A stretch of 64,000 nucleotides of DNA from Sphingomonas sp. (GCA_013001055.1 JABDNH010000019.1:1-64000); one strand, 5' to 3'. Counted from the first letter of the stretch, positions 1 through 8,585 are shown. Made by a program: numbers and translations. Notes: a model not told the origin generated them from the sequence alone.

Positions 1-1198
1 GGTAGATATAGCCCGGATCAGAGCCGACGGTGACCCGCCCGCCCCGCGCGGCGTAATCGTCGACCAGCTGCATATAGGGCCCGTAAAAACGCCGCCATTT
101 GACCTCGTCCTCGGTGCTCCAATCCCAGTAATAGCTTCCATGATTAGTGAAGCTCGGGGTGTAGAAGTCCATCAACGAGGGCAGCGTGTATTCGTCATGC
201 CATTCCAGCGTACGCGCCCGCATCACGTCGCGACTGGCGACATATATGTTCAGCGTCGGGCTGAGCGTCACCCCCTGTTCGAGCAAGAAATCCAGGTAGG
301 CATTCCATTCGTCCGATCCCGGCGCATGGATCTGTTCGGCCAGGTCGGCAACGCGTGAGAAGCGGTCCTGCTCGTCGGCGTAATTATAGTCGCTGGGAAA
401 ATCCTGGATGCGGCGGCCGGCAAGCAGCGATTCGAAATGACCGTAGAAATGCGTCATCCCCTTGAGCCCGAGTTCGGCCGCGACCCGTCCGTTGACCTCG
501 GCGACCCCGAGCTGCCCCAGATGCGCGACCGAACCAAATCCTTGCGTTTCCGCCTCGTCCAGTGCGGCTTGCATGATGGCGCGCGGCGTCGGGTGGAATA
601 TCTTCATGCCGGGATAGCCTTGCGCCTTGGCCCAGCGGACCCAGGCGCGCGCATCTGCGGGCGTGCGCACCGGCTCCTCGCGCAGCGAACCGAAGACGGC
701 GTACGGGAAAATTCGCGGTGCCGTGATCTGGCCGCGCAGCTGACGGGCGCGGTCTGCCAAACCAGCATCGCCCTCGGCTGTGCCGAGCGAAACACCGCGA
801 ATGCTGGTGACGCCGTGCGCCAGCCACAGGCGGTAGGCATAGTCGGGGTCGGGCGCCTTGCTCGAATCGCCCAGATGCGCGTGCGTATCGACGAAGCCCG
901 GCAGGACATACATGCCGTTGGCGTCGATGACCCGTTCCGCATCACCGAAACTACCGGCGGGGCCCATCGCGGAAATGAGATCAGCTTCGATCAGGATGTC
1001 CATGGGCCCGACGGGCGGCGCGCCCGATCCGTCGATCACGGTCGCGCCGCTGATCACGAGCCGTTCATAGGGTCCGCCGGCATCATCGGCGCGCGCCGCA
1101 GGCGTCGGCTGGAGCTGCGCCAGCGCTGGCTGCGAGAGCGTGAAGAGGGCCAGCAGGCCCGCGAAGCATCGGATCAGCATGTTCATGCGCAACTGCAT
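1..1198 (-). CDS. Amidohydrolase family protein, secreted; 3' end cut by the window edge
   Basis: Reading the minus strand from an ATG at 1198 gives an open frame that runs off the window start. Residues 1-28 look like a signal peptide (hydrophobic stretch ending PALAQ), so the enzyme is probably periplasmic or outer-membrane associated. After it come the amidohydrolase hallmarks: a short beta-sandwich segment (VISGATVIDGSG), the metal-binding THAHLG in a VLPGFVDTHAHLG context, a GMKIFHP lysine region, a later HFYGH histidine and, close to the truncation, GSDPGYIY, which carries the typical catalytic aspartate. The family hydrolyses amide or ester bonds in dipeptides, cyclic ureas or similar compounds; the substrate cannot be read from sequence. 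A second in-frame ATG four codons downstream is an alternative start. It lies 27 bases after a retropepsin-like protease gene and may be co-transcribed with it. Confidence 0.85.
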   Translation of the reverse strand, partial: MQLRMNMLIRCFAGLLALFTLSQPALAQLQPTPAARADDAGGPYERLVISGATVIDGSGAPPVGPMDILIEADLISAMGPAGSFGDAERVIDANGMYVLPGFVDTHAHLGDSSKAPDPDYAYRLWLAHGVTSIRGVSLGTAEGDAGLADRARQLRGQITAPRIFPYAVFGSLREEPVRTPADARAWVRWAKAQGYPGMKIFHPTPRAIMQAALDEAETQGFGSVAHLGQLGVAEVNGRVAAELGLKGMTHFYGHFESLLAGRRIQDFPSDYNYADEQDRFSRVADLAEQIHAPGSDEWNAYLDFLLEQGVTLSPTLNIYVASRDVMRARTLEWHDEYTLPSLMDFYTPSFTNHGSYYWDWSTEDEVKWRRFYGPYMQLVDDYAARGGRVTVGSDPGYIY

Positions 1199-1225
1199 TG
1201 CGCGGGCAAGCCCGCTTGGCAAGCG

Positions 1226-1795
1226 TCAGCGTATGACCATCTTCCCGTCTTTCATCTCGATCGAGCGCATCTCGTTGAGGAAGCTTTGCCCCAGCAGCGA
1301 GATGTCGGAACCCTCGAGCACGGCGCCCCGCACATTGCTGACACGCTTGCCCTTGAGGCTGATCGAATCGATCGTCACCAACTGGCCACGAACCGGACCC
1401 GACGCGCCGGAGCCGATGACGGAAAATCGGCTTCGGTCGAAGTTCACGCCCGCCTTGCGCGCATCGGATTCGGTCAGCGCCACCATTGATGCACCCGTAT
1501 CGACCAGGAAATCGATGTTGCGACCGTTAACGCTGACATCGGCGAAATAGTGGCCCTGGCGGCGTTCCAGCACCACCGAACCGGCATGACCCGACGACGT
1601 GGTCGCGGCGGCAACCGGATCTGCCCGCCTTGTGACAGATGTCCCACTTTCGCGGGCTTCGCGCGCCGCTTGGGCCCATGCATCCTCTTCGGGCGCATCC
1701 TCGGTCATCTGCTCGGGCGCATCATCGCCGCCGCGCGGCGCCATGACGGCGACGAGCATTGCAAATCCGATCGTGCCAAGGGCGAACTTCTTCAT
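1226..1795 (-). CDS. Retropepsin-like aspartic protease, single-domain (clan AA)
   Basis: A 189-residue protein with an N-terminal hydrophobic anchor or signal segment (about residues 4-20), an acidic Glu/Asp/Pro-rich linker (21-60) and a C-terminal retropepsin fold. The catalytic motif is visible as FLVDTGASMVAL near residue 98, preceded by a beta-hairpin (YFADVSVNGRNID) and followed by a GxxSGPVRGQ region and a hydrophobic LLGQSFLNEM strand, as in the bacterial retropepsin-like family (TIGR02281 type). These act as homodimeric aspartyl proteases at the membrane or in the periplasm; the target is unknown. ATG start with no better in-frame alternative. It is followed after 27 bases by the amidohydrolase on the same strand. 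Confidence 0.85.
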   Translation of the reverse strand: MKKFALGTIGFAMLVAVMAPRGGDDAPEQMTEDAPEEDAWAQAAREARESGTSVTRRADPVAAATTSSGHAGSVVLERRQGHYFADVSVNGRNIDFLVDTGASMVALTESDARKAGVNFDRSRFSVIGSGASGPVRGQLVTIDSISLKGKRVSNVRGAVLEGSDISLLGQSFLNEMRSIEMKDGKMVIR

Positions 1796-1829
1796 GCCTC
1801 GAGGTTAGAATCGGGGCGTAAAGGAAGCC

Positions 1830-2726
1830 CTAAGGCCGAGAAGCCTGGTTTTCGTCGGCCATCGCGAGCATCGACGCGGCGTGGCGCTGCGCCACGGCGC
1901 GCTGGTCGTTGCCATAACCGCCGCCGAGCGCGCTTGCGACGGGAATGCCACTTCCGCGTGCAGCGGCGACGACCAGTCGGTCGCGCGCGACGAGACCGGC
2001 ATCGCTCAACGACAGGCGTCCAAGCTTGTCATCGACATGCGGGTCGACGCCTGCCTGATAGAGGATGAGATCGGGGGCAACTTCCTCAATCAGCGGCAGC
2101 AACGCCTTTTGCAGCGTTTCCAGATAGTCGTCATCGCCGATCCCGTCGGGCAGGCCGATGTCATGATCCGATCGCGCCTTGCGGACGGGAAAATTCTTCT
2201 CCGAATGCATCGAAAAAGTGGTGATGTCGGAACGCGTCGCGGTCAGGCTGGCGGTTCCGTCCCCCTGGTGAACATCGAGATCGACGATGAGGACGCGACT
2301 TGCATGCCCCTCGTCGATCAAACGGTTCGATGCCACGGCAAGATCGTTGAAAACGCAATATCCTGCCCCGGTTTCGTAAAGCGCATGATGGCTTCCAGCC
2401 GCGCTGTTGGCGGCATAGCCATGCTGCTTGGCAAGCAACGCCGCCAAATAGGTGCCACCGTTGGTGTGGCGAACGCGGCTGGCGATCTGCGGTGTGACGG
2501 GAAAGCCGATCCGCCGTTCCTTCTCGCGCGGGACACGCGCCTCGAATACCTCGTCGACATAATCCGGGTCATGTACAGCGGCCAGCCACTCGCGCGGCAT
2601 CGGTTCGGGCGCGTATTCGGTTATCGGCGAACCGCTTTGGCGCAGCGCTTCCATTACCAGAAAATATTTGTCGAAGCGGAAGGTCCCCCGCTCGGGACGC
2701 GGTGCCATGTAATCGGCATGATGCAC
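1830..2726 (-). CDS. Histone deacetylase family protein (class II/acetylpolyamine amidohydrolase-like)
   Basis: The coding frame matches the bacterial HDAC-like family. A paired-histidine region (SHHALYETGAGYC), zinc ligands in DLDVHQGDGTA and a second aspartate in AGVDPHVDDKLG are all present, and the C-terminus has the GGGYG loop. Such proteins are zinc-dependent deacetylases of acetyl-lysine or acetylpolyamines in the cytoplasm. The open frame extends upstream into the preceding gene, but homologous sequence only begins around LHVVHHADY. I use the GTG at 2726. A CTG at 2738 (giving MLHVVHHADY) has a better-spaced GAGGA ribosome site and is a credible alternative. The gene follows the FAD oxidoreductase almost without gap and is probably translationally coupled to it. 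Confidence 0.88.
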   Translation of the reverse strand: MHHADYMAPRPERGTFRFDKYFLVMEALRQSGSPITEYAPEPMPREWLAAVHDPDYVDEVFEARVPREKERRIGFPVTPQIASRVRHTNGGTYLAALLAKQHGYAANSAAGSHHALYETGAGYCVFNDLAVASNRLIDEGHASRVLIVDLDVHQGDGTASLTATRSDITTFSMHSEKNFPVRKARSDHDIGLPDGIGDDDYLETLQKALLPLIEEVAPDLILYQAGVDPHVDDKLGRLSLSDAGLVARDRLVVAAARGSGIPVASALGGGYGNDQRAVAQRHAASMLAMADENQASRP

Positions 2727-2740
2727 GACGTGGAGCAGCG

Positions 2741-4144
2741 TCAGTCCTCGCGCGCGTCCTGGATCAGTTGCATCAGGGCCGGAACGCCTTGCTTGGCGAG
2801 CGTGCGGTAATCGCCCAGCGCTGCCAGTAGTTCGGGACGCTCGGCCTGAACTTTTGCGATCGTGCGCGCGGCCGGATCGAGCCGTGATCGGCCGAGCCAT
2901 GCGGCAAGGTCAGGTTCACGCGCCCAGCGCATGCGGTTCGTGAGATTCCCCAGGGTCGCGGTCAGATATGCCGCACATCCCTGCCGGACCGCGATCGGTT
3001 GTGCCAGCGCGTTGCGCGCATTGTCATCGTCGCGGTGCACCTCGATCCACGCGGTCAACGCGGCGCCGAACACCACCAATGGCGCGAACAGCGCCTGCAC
3101 AACGATCTTGCCGTCCTGAAACACCGGCACACTGTCCTTATCAGCAACCGCGCTCGCGGTGCAGTCGATGAAAAGTGCGTCCTCAGGAACACTGTGCGCG
3201 CCGTCTTGCGTATCGATCAGGCCAGGCGCGATGCGGGTGACACGGCTACCGCGAATGACATTCTCGACGGCGCGCAGCGCCTCGACTTCGCCTTCGGAAA
3301 TCGTCGCGAAGAAGAACTTGGTGGGCTGCACGTCCGGATCGAGCCGCAGCATGTGCCCGCCTTGTTCCAGCTCGAGAAAATAGTCGGCAACAGTATCGGC
3401 CGTGATCGCCGCGCGCATCAGCGCCGACTGGAAATCGATCGTGCCTTCGAAAAACTCTAGCCCCGGCTGGGTGTAGCGGCGATTGATCAGCCAGCTGTCG
3501 CGCGGGCGCACCCAGGTCATCCGCTCAGGCGCCACGCCATTACCCAGCAGCCAGCCGGCCGTGTCCATCGCGGTCTTGCCGCCACCAAGGACAACGAAAT
3601 GCGACGGCACCGCGTCGGGCTTGCGGACCAGGTCGGGCAATTCTCCCGTCGGCATGAAGGGCGTTCCTGGCTCGATCGTGAAGCGCGGCTTATGGGTGGC
3701 GGGCACTTGCGTATCGAAATAGGTCGTATCGACAACACGTTTCGTTGCCTCGACCCGCCTCTCATCGCCCGAAAGAATGCCGATGCAGCGGCCTTCGCGA
3801 TAATCTGTCATCGGCCAGAAGGTAACGCGGCCGCTATCGATAAATTCACGCATCACGCGCTCGTAATAAGCGAGCACCTCGGCGCATCCGGCCAGTTCGT
3901 AATAACCCTCGTTGGGACCCGAGCGATCGATTTCGCCGCGCCCCAGTTCAAGGCTCTCGACTCCGTAAAAAGCGCTCGGCTGGTGTAGCCGCACGAAGGG
4001 ATAGGCATCGTTCCAATGTCCGCCGGGGACGGCATGCCGGTCGACGATCAAGACCGTGGCCTCCGGGTCTTCGGCGATCAGCGTATCGACGAAGGCCATG
4101 CCGACTGCGCCGGCGCCGATGACAAGATAGTCGACCCGCTCCAA
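2741..4144 (-). CDS. FAD/NAD(P)-binding oxidoreductase (flavin monooxygenase-like)
   Basis: A 467-residue protein opening with a Rossmann FAD-binding motif (LVIGAGAVGMAF, residues 7-18), an acidic end of beta 2 (VLIVDRH) and the GGHWNDAYPFVRLHQPS segment typical of flavin monooxygenase-like enzymes. A second dinucleotide motif (VVLGGGKTAMDTAGW, near residue 185) should bind NADPH. The strict FMO signature FxGxxxHxxxF is not seen, so a Baeyer-Villiger or N-hydroxylating role cannot be assigned; 'NAD(P)-binding protein' is the safe level. It is cytoplasmic, starts at an ATG two bases after the ispG stop, and is followed by the HDAC-like gene, suggesting one transcript with ispG. Confidence 0.8.
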   Translation of the reverse strand: MERVDYLVIGAGAVGMAFVDTLIAEDPEATVLIVDRHAVPGGHWNDAYPFVRLHQPSAFYGVESLELGRGEIDRSGPNEGYYELAGCAEVLAYYERVMREFIDSGRVTFWPMTDYREGRCIGILSGDERRVEATKRVVDTTYFDTQVPATHKPRFTIEPGTPFMPTGELPDLVRKPDAVPSHFVVLGGGKTAMDTAGWLLGNGVAPERMTWVRPRDSWLINRRYTQPGLEFFEGTIDFQSALMRAAITADTVADYFLELEQGGHMLRLDPDVQPTKFFFATISEGEVEALRAVENVIRGSRVTRIAPGLIDTQDGAHSVPEDALFIDCTASAVADKDSVPVFQDGKIVVQALFAPLVVFGAALTAWIEVHRDDDNARNALAQPIAVRQGCAAYLTATLGNLTNRMRWAREPDLAAWLGRSRLDPAARTIAKVQAERPELLAALGDYRTLAKQGVPALMQLIQDARED

Positions 4145-4146
4145 GG

Positions 4147-5274
4147 TCAGTGCGACGGCACGAAGGCTTCGGCTTCGCCTGCTTCGATCTTGGCTGCCTT
4201 TTCCTCGACCAATCGCACGATGTGATCGACCATCGTCTCGTTTTCGATGTGATGATCCTTCACGCCCGAAAGATAGACCATGTGGCTGCCATTGCCGCCG
4301 CCGGTCACGCCGATATCGGTCTCGCGCGCTTCGCCCGGACCATTCACCACGCAGCCCAGCACCGACAGGCTCATCGGCGTCTTGATATGCTGCAACCGGT
4401 CTTCGAGCGTCTGCACCGTGCGGATGACATCAAATCCCTGCCGCGCGCAGGACGGGCAGGAGACGACCCGGACGCCGCGTGAACGCAGACCCAGGCTTTT
4501 CAGTATCTCGAAGCCGACGCGCACTTCTTCTTCGGGCTCTGCAGACAGGGAAACGCGGATCGTATCGCCGATCCCCGCCCATAGCAGCGATCCGATACCG
4601 AGCGAGGATTTAACGGTGCCGCCGATCAGGCCGCCAGCCTCGGTGATGCCAAGGTGCAGCGGGCAATCGACCTGGTGGGCAAGCTCGGTATAGGCCGCGA
4701 CGGCCAGCATCAGGTCCGATGCCTTCACTGCGACCTTGAAGTCATGGAAGTCATGGTCCTGCAGGATCCTGATATGGTCCATCGCGCTCTCGACCAGGGC
4801 GTCGGGACAGGGTTCGCCATACTTCTCGAGCAGGTCTTTCTCGAGGCTGCCGGCATTGACGCCGATGCGGATCGCGCAGCCGTTGGCCTTCGCCGCCGCG
4901 ATGACTTCCTTCACGCGCGCATCCGACCCGATATTGCCGGGGTTGATACGCAGGCAGGCAGCACCCGCGTCGGCAGCTTCCAGCGCGCGCTTATAGTGGA
5001 AATGGATGTCCGCCACGATCGGCACGTTTGCCGCCTTGCAGATCTCGGGCATTGCTGCCGTGCTGTCGGTATCGGGGCACGACACACGGATAATGTCGGC
5101 ACCCGCTTCCTCGCAGCGCCGTATCTGGTCGATCGTCGACTTGGCATCTGCGGTCGGCGTATTGGTCATCGTCTGCACCGAAATCGGCGCATCGCCGCCG
5201 ACCGGCACCTTGCCGACCATGATCTGGCGGGATTTGCGGCGCTCGATGGTGCGCCATGGTCTGATCTCGGACAT
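4147..5274 (-). CDS. ispG: Flavodoxin/ferredoxin-dependent (E)-4-hydroxy-3-methylbut-2-enyl-diphosphate synthase
   Basis: This is IspG (GcpE), the penultimate enzyme of the MEP isoprenoid pathway, which converts methylerythritol cyclodiphosphate to HMBPP in the cytoplasm. It is 375 residues long, the normal size of the short bacterial form. The N-terminal TIM barrel is clear ([28 protein letters not shown]), and the C-terminal [4Fe-4S] domain supplies cysteines in [11 protein letters not shown] and [10 protein letters not shown]. The start ATG at 5274 gives [18 protein letters not shown], which aligns with the conserved RRxSxxIxVG opening. It heads the minus-strand run with the FAD oxidoreductase and HDAC-like genes and is divergent from the SDR gene at 5347. 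Confidence 0.97.
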   Translation of the reverse strand: MSEIRPWRTIERRKSRQIMVGKVPVGGDAPISVQTMTNTPTADAKSTIDQIRRCEEAGADIIRVSCPDTDSTAAMPEICKAANVPIVADIHFHYKRALEAADAGAACLRINPGNIGSDARVKEVIAAAKANGCAIRIGVNAGSLEKDLLEKYGEPCPDALVESAMDHIRILQDHDFHDFKVAVKASDLMLAVAAYTELAHQVDCPLHLGITEAGGLIGGTVKSSLGIGSLLWAGIGDTIRVSLSAEPEEEVRVGFEILKSLGLRSRGVRVVSCPSCARQGFDVIRTVQTLEDRLQHIKTPMSLSVLGCVVNGPGEARETDIGVTGGGNGSHMVYLSGVKDHHIENETMVDHIVRLVEEKAAKIEAGEAEAFVPSH

Positions 5275-5346
5275 GGGGACGATATAGGCGCCTTCCGTGA
5301 CGAACTAAAGGCGTTCTCGTGCATTGTTCCAGCAAAGGAGAAGCCC

Positions 5347-6012
5347 ATGCCAACCATCCTCATCACCGGCGGCAATCGCGGTATTGGCCGCGAGCTTGTC
5401 GAACAATATGCAAAAGACGGCTGGAACGTGATTACGACCGCCCGCGACCAGACCGACATTGCCGATCTGAACCGGATCGAGAATGTCCGCGCCCACCGTC
5501 TCGACGTAGCGGAGGACAACGAGATCGACCGCTTTGTCGACGAGCTGGACGACGAGCCGATCGACGTCTTCATCAACAATGCCGGCATCTACGGGCCGCG
5601 CACGCCCAAGCGCGACGAGTGGCTCGAGCTGATGAATGTCAATGTCATCGCTCCTACGCTGCTGGCCGAGCGCCTCAAGGACAAGGTCGCAGCGTCCGAG
5701 CAGAAGAAGATGGCGGTCGTCACTTCAAAGATGGGCTCGATCGCCGACAATGGTTCCGGTGGGTCGATCCCCTATCGTTCGTCAAAGGCGGCTGTGAACG
5801 CGGCGTGGAAGAGCCTGGCGCTCGATTACAAGGACGAGGGCATCAGCGCGGTCATGCTGCATCCCGGTTGGGTGCAGACCGAAATGGGCGGCCCCAACGC
5901 GCTTATCGATACCGAGACGAGCGCAAGCGGTATGCGTGAGCAGATCGAGGAAACGAGCCTCGACAATTCGGGCCGCTTTGTCGACTATGCCGGCAACGAT
6001 ATTCCTTGGTAG
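5347..6012 (+). CDS. Short-chain dehydrogenase/reductase (SDR) family oxidoreductase
   Basis: A classical SDR of 221 residues. The NAD(P) site is GGNRGIG (residues 8-14), followed by NNAGIYG, an SKMGS serine region and the catalytic YRSSK (YxxxK) motif. The HPGWVQTEMGG segment after the active site is typical of the C-factor-like subgroup. The start at 5347 is supported by an AAAGGAG ribosome site six bases upstream; a much longer in-frame extension over the ispG antisense strand has no support. The substrate is unknown. It is divergent from ispG across 72 bases and is followed closely by the secreted asparaginase gene. Confidence 0.92.
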   Translation: MPTILITGGNRGIGRELVEQYAKDGWNVITTARDQTDIADLNRIENVRAHRLDVAEDNEIDRFVDELDDEPIDVFINNAGIYGPRTPKRDEWLELMNVNVIAPTLLAERLKDKVAASEQKKMAVVTSKMGSIADNGSGGSIPYRSSKAAVNAAWKSLALDYKDEGISAVMLHPGWVQTEMGGPNALIDTETSASGMREQIEETSLDNSGRFVDYAGNDIPW

Positions 6013-6030
6013 ACCTTGAAGGACGCTCCC

Positions 6031-7092
6031 ATGCCCAAAGCCGTTTCGATCCTCGCCACCTGTATCGCCTTGGCACTGGCTACGCCCGCGCAGGCAGAGG
6101 ATTGGAGCCTAGTCATCCACGGCGGCGCGGGGACAATTCAGCGTGAGAATATGACGCCGGAACGAGAGGCAGAAATCCGTGCCGCGCTGGATGCAGCGCT
6201 GGAAGCAGGATCGAACGTCCTGCGTGATGGCGGGTCGTCGCTCGATGCGGTGACTGCGGCGATCAACATTTTGGAAGACGATCCCAACTTCAATGCGGGC
6301 CGCGGCGCGGTGTTTACCTGGGAAGAAACCAATTCGCTCGACGCGTCAATTATGCGCGGTGACACGCTGGCAGCGGGCGCGGTGGCGGGCGCAAGCAGGA
6401 CTCGGCATCCGATCGATCTTGCCCGCAAGGTGATGGAAGAAAGCCCGCACGTCCTGCTGTCGGGCGAAGGCGCAGACCAGTTCGCGCGCGAAAAGGGACT
6501 GGAGCAGGTCGACCCGAGCTATTTCTATACGCAGGAGCGCTACGACGCGCTGGTGCGCTTCAAGGCGCGCGCGATGCAGGAAGAAGAAGCCCGCCAGCTC
6601 GATGTCGACTATAAATTCGGCACGGTCGGCGCGGTGGCAATGGACCAGGACGGCGTGATTTCGGCGGGCACCTCGACCGGCGGCATGACCGGGAAGCGCT
6701 GGGGCCGCATCGGCGACAGCCCGATCATCGGCGCCGGAACGTACGCAAATGCGAGCTGCGGTGTGTCGGCAACCGGAACAGGCGAAATGTTCATTCGCCT
6801 CTCGGTCGCTTACCGAATCTGTGAAGGCTCGGCTCGGGCGGAAGAGGCCAGTCCGGTGTCAAGCGTTAGGCAAGAAGCGATCGCGGCGCTTATGGATGAG
6901 GTCAACAGTCAGACCCATACGAATGCCGATCTCGCCATCGATGCGGTCGGTCAATTGGGCGGCTCGGGCGGCGTCATTTTCCTCAGTTCTGACGGCACCC
7001 CCGGCTGGTCGTTCGACACCCCCGGCATGTATCGCGGCAGCGTCACAAGCGGCGGCGAAAAAGTCGTTTCGATTTACGGCGACGAGGAATAG
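6031..7092 (+). CDS. Isoaspartyl peptidase/L-asparaginase (Ntn hydrolase), exported
   Basis: A 353-residue plant-type asparaginase. Residues 1-22 form a Sec signal peptide (ALATPAQA cleavage), so the enzyme is periplasmic. The proenzyme self-cleaves before the nucleophile threonine in KFGTVGAVA (Thr198). HGGAG at 30-34, FNAGRGAV and the STGGMTGKRWGRIGDSPIIGAGTYA substrate block are also present. Known family activity is hydrolysis of beta-aspartyl dipeptides and asparagine. The start at 6031 has AAGGA seven bases upstream; a TTG at 6016 would only add five residues before the signal peptide. A cytosolic paralogue lies at 8684, and the two flank the SPFH operon. Confidence 0.93.
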   Translation: MPKAVSILATCIALALATPAQAEDWSLVIHGGAGTIQRENMTPEREAEIRAALDAALEAGSNVLRDGGSSLDAVTAAINILEDDPNFNAGRGAVFTWEETNSLDASIMRGDTLAAGAVAGASRTRHPIDLARKVMEESPHVLLSGEGADQFAREKGLEQVDPSYFYTQERYDALVRFKARAMQEEEARQLDVDYKFGTVGAVAMDQDGVISAGTSTGGMTGKRWGRIGDSPIIGAGTYANASCGVSATGTGEMFIRLSVAYRICEGSARAEEASPVSSVRQEAIAALMDEVNSQTHTNADLAIDAVGQLGGSGGVIFLSSDGTPGWSFDTPGMYRGSVTSGGEKVVSIYGDEE

Positions 7093-7097
7093 CGGGC

Positions 7098-7364
7098 TTA
7101 CCAGGTGCCTTTGTCCTTGCCCCACCGCCATTTGACGCCGCCCTTGGTTGTCTTAACGACGATCAGGACGAAGATCGCGGTGACGGAAACGACGATGGCG
7201 AACAGCGCCAGCGGTGAACGTTCTGCCAGCAGCAGTGCGCTGCCGCAAACGATCGTCAAGTAGCCGGCAAGGAGCGCCCAGCCCTGCCAGGCACACGGCA
7301 GGCTGGCGCCCCATCCGTAGCGCTTGGCGTAAAACCACTCGGGGCCGCCACCCGTGTCGCCCAT
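7098..7364 (-). CDS. Small membrane protein, two predicted TM helices (last gene of the SPFH operon)
   Basis: An 88-residue protein starting MGDTGGGPEWFYAKRYGWG. An aromatic N-terminal segment is followed by two hydrophobic helices (about residues 28-47 and 52-70) and a strongly basic tail (KTTKGGVKWRWGKDKGTW), which predicts a cytoplasmic C-terminus by the positive-inside rule. I do not recognise a family. Its ATG shares one base with the stop of the 33-codon gene upstream (TGATG), so the two are translationally coupled. They lie behind the RHH and SPFH genes, which argues for a common membrane-related role. The longer in-frame extension upstream overlaps those genes and is rejected. Confidence 0.7.
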   Translation of the reverse strand: MGDTGGGPEWFYAKRYGWGASLPCAWQGWALLAGYLTIVCGSALLLAERSPLALFAIVVSVTAIFVLIVVKTTKGGVKWRWGKDKGTW

Positions 7365-7465
7365 CAGACCAGTCCTTTCATGATCGCAACGCCGGTCACC
7401 AGCATGACGATGGAGAGAATGAGAAAGGCCCGCGCCGTTTGCGGCTCCATCCAACGATACATCAT
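7364..7465 (-). CDS. Micro-protein, 33 residues, single TM helix
   Basis: A short frame between the RHH gene and the 88-residue membrane protein encodes 33 residues. The N-terminus is MMYRWMEPQTAR, followed by a continuous hydrophobic stretch (FLILSIVMLVTGVAIM, about residues 14-29) and a KGLV end. Its two adjacent ATGs start two bases after the RHH stop (TGATCATG), and its stop overlaps the next start by one base. That architecture is hard to explain unless it is translated. The function is unknown; it may be a subunit or regulator of the SPFH membrane complex. Confidence 0.62.
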   Translation of the reverse strand: MMYRWMEPQTARAFLILSIVMLVTGVAIMKGLV

Positions 7466-7467
7466 GA

Positions 7468-7668
7468 TCAATTCTCCTTCTTGGGCCGGCCGCGCTTGGG
7501 CGGCGTGCCCGGGGGTTTCAACTCCACGCCGCGCGCTTTCATTGCCTCACGCAGCAAGATCTCGACCTCGGCGTTGACCGACCTCAGGTCGGTCGCCGCC
7601 ATGCGTTCGACCGCATCCCAAAGATCGGGATCCACGCGCAGGGGAAAGGCTTTGCGTTGCTTGGCCAT
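7468..7668 (-). CDS. Ribbon-helix-helix DNA-binding protein with AT-hook-like tail (Arc/HicB-antitoxin-like)
   Basis: A 66-residue protein. Residues 6-45 (KAFPLRVDPDLWDAVERMAATDLRSVNAEVEILLREAM) are a typical ribbon-helix-helix: a beta strand with alternating residues, then two helices with the conserved RSVNAEVE turn. Automated pipelines usually name such proteins HicB-type antitoxins or Arc-like, but no toxin is adjacent. The tail PPKRGRPKKEN (57-66) has the GRP core of an AT-hook flanked by basic residues, unusual on an RHH protein. It sits 17 bases after the SPFH gene and ahead of two small membrane-protein genes. It probably represses this operon; AT-rich GATAT repeats lie over the operon promoter. 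Confidence 0.82.
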   Translation of the reverse strand: MAKQRKAFPLRVDPDLWDAVERMAATDLRSVNAEVEILLREAMKARGVELKPPGTPPKRGRPKKEN

Positions 7669-7685
7669 GGGCCGCTCGGCTATCC

Positions 7686-8585
7686 TTAGGTATACAGGCT
7701 GCCGGCGTTGACGACGGGCTGCGTGTCACGCTCGCTGCACAGCACGACCATCAGATTCGACACCATTGCCGCGCGGCGTTCATCGTCAAGCTCGACGACA
7801 TCACGCTTGGACAGATCAGCCAGCGCCATTTCGACCATGCCGACCGCGCCTTCGACCAAGGTCTTGCGGGCAGCCACCACGGCCTCGGCCTGCTGGCGAC
7901 GGAGCATCGCACCGGCGATTTCCTGCGCATAGGCAAGATGGGTAAAGCCGCATTCGTCGACGGTGATGCCCGCAACCACAAGTCGTTCGCGCAGTTCGGC
8001 AAGCAATTCGACGCCAACCTCGTCGATATGGCCGCGCAGTGTGACGTCGTCATGATTGAAATCGTCATAGGGATAGCGCGCACCGATGGTCCGGATCGCG
8101 GCTTCCACCTGGACGCGGACGAATTCCTTGTAATCGTCGACATCGAACGTCGCTTGCGCGGTATCGACGACACGCCAGACGATCTGCGCCGCCATCTCGA
8201 TCGGGTTGCCGCGAAGATCATTTACCTTGATTTTGTCGGAGATGAAATTGTTGGCACGCACCGACACTTTATGCCGCATCATCCACGGCAGCACCCAGCG
8301 CAGGCCATCCTTGCGATCGGTACCCTTGTAGGTCCCGAACATCGTAATCACCGCGCCCTGGTTGGGCTGCAGCATGTAGAAACCCGACGCCACGAAGATC
8401 AGCGCCAACGGCAGGACGCCGACCGCGATAATGAGCCAAAGCGCAGCGCCATCCGACTGTACAAGCTGCGTAATCGCCCAGACCTGGGCGATGACGATCA
8501 GCAACAAGACCAGCAACATGCTGTAGCCACTCGACGTGGAAGCAGCGCGCTCGTCACTGGCGTTGAGGCCAAGAACATGAGCCAT
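7686..8585 (-). CDS. SPFH-domain (stomatin/prohibitin-like) membrane protein
   Basis: A 299-residue protein with two N-terminal hydrophobic segments (about residues 21-42 and 48-72). The SPFH core follows from [20 protein letters not shown] (70-90) to about residue 245, with the [13 protein letters not shown] and [20 protein letters not shown] blocks typical of stomatin/HflK-type proteins. The C-terminal helical region contains an alanine-rich [13 protein letters not shown] stretch. SPFH proteins form large membrane-bound oligomers that organise proteases or membrane domains. I use the ATG at 8585 (MAHVLGLN), seven bases after AGGGAG; upstream ATGs at 8591 and 8612 are possible but have poorer spacing. 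It is the first gene of a four-gene operon. Confidence 0.88.
   Translation of the reverse strand: MAHVLGLNASDERAASTSSGYSMLLVLLLIVIAQVWAITQLVQSDGAALWLIIAVGVLPLALIFVASGFYMLQPNQGAVITMFGTYKGTDRKDGLRWVLPWMMRHKVSVRANNFISDKIKVNDLRGNPIEMAAQIVWRVVDTAQATFDVDDYKEFVRVQVEAAIRTIGARYPYDDFNHDDVTLRGHIDEVGVELLAELRERLVVAGITVDECGFTHLAYAQEIAGAMLRRQQAEAVVAARKTLVEGAVGMVEMALADLSKRDVVELDDERRAAMVSNLMVVLCSERDTQPVVNAGSLYT

Noticed and set aside
437-1489. A 350-codon plus-strand frame antisense to the amidohydrolase and protease genes
   Set aside because: It is a GC-rich shadow frame with no recognisable domain. The minus strand encodes two clear enzymes there.
7468-7668. Toxin-antitoxin locus
   Set aside because: The RHH protein is antitoxin-like, but the neighbours are membrane proteins without RelE, HicA, PIN or other toxin features.
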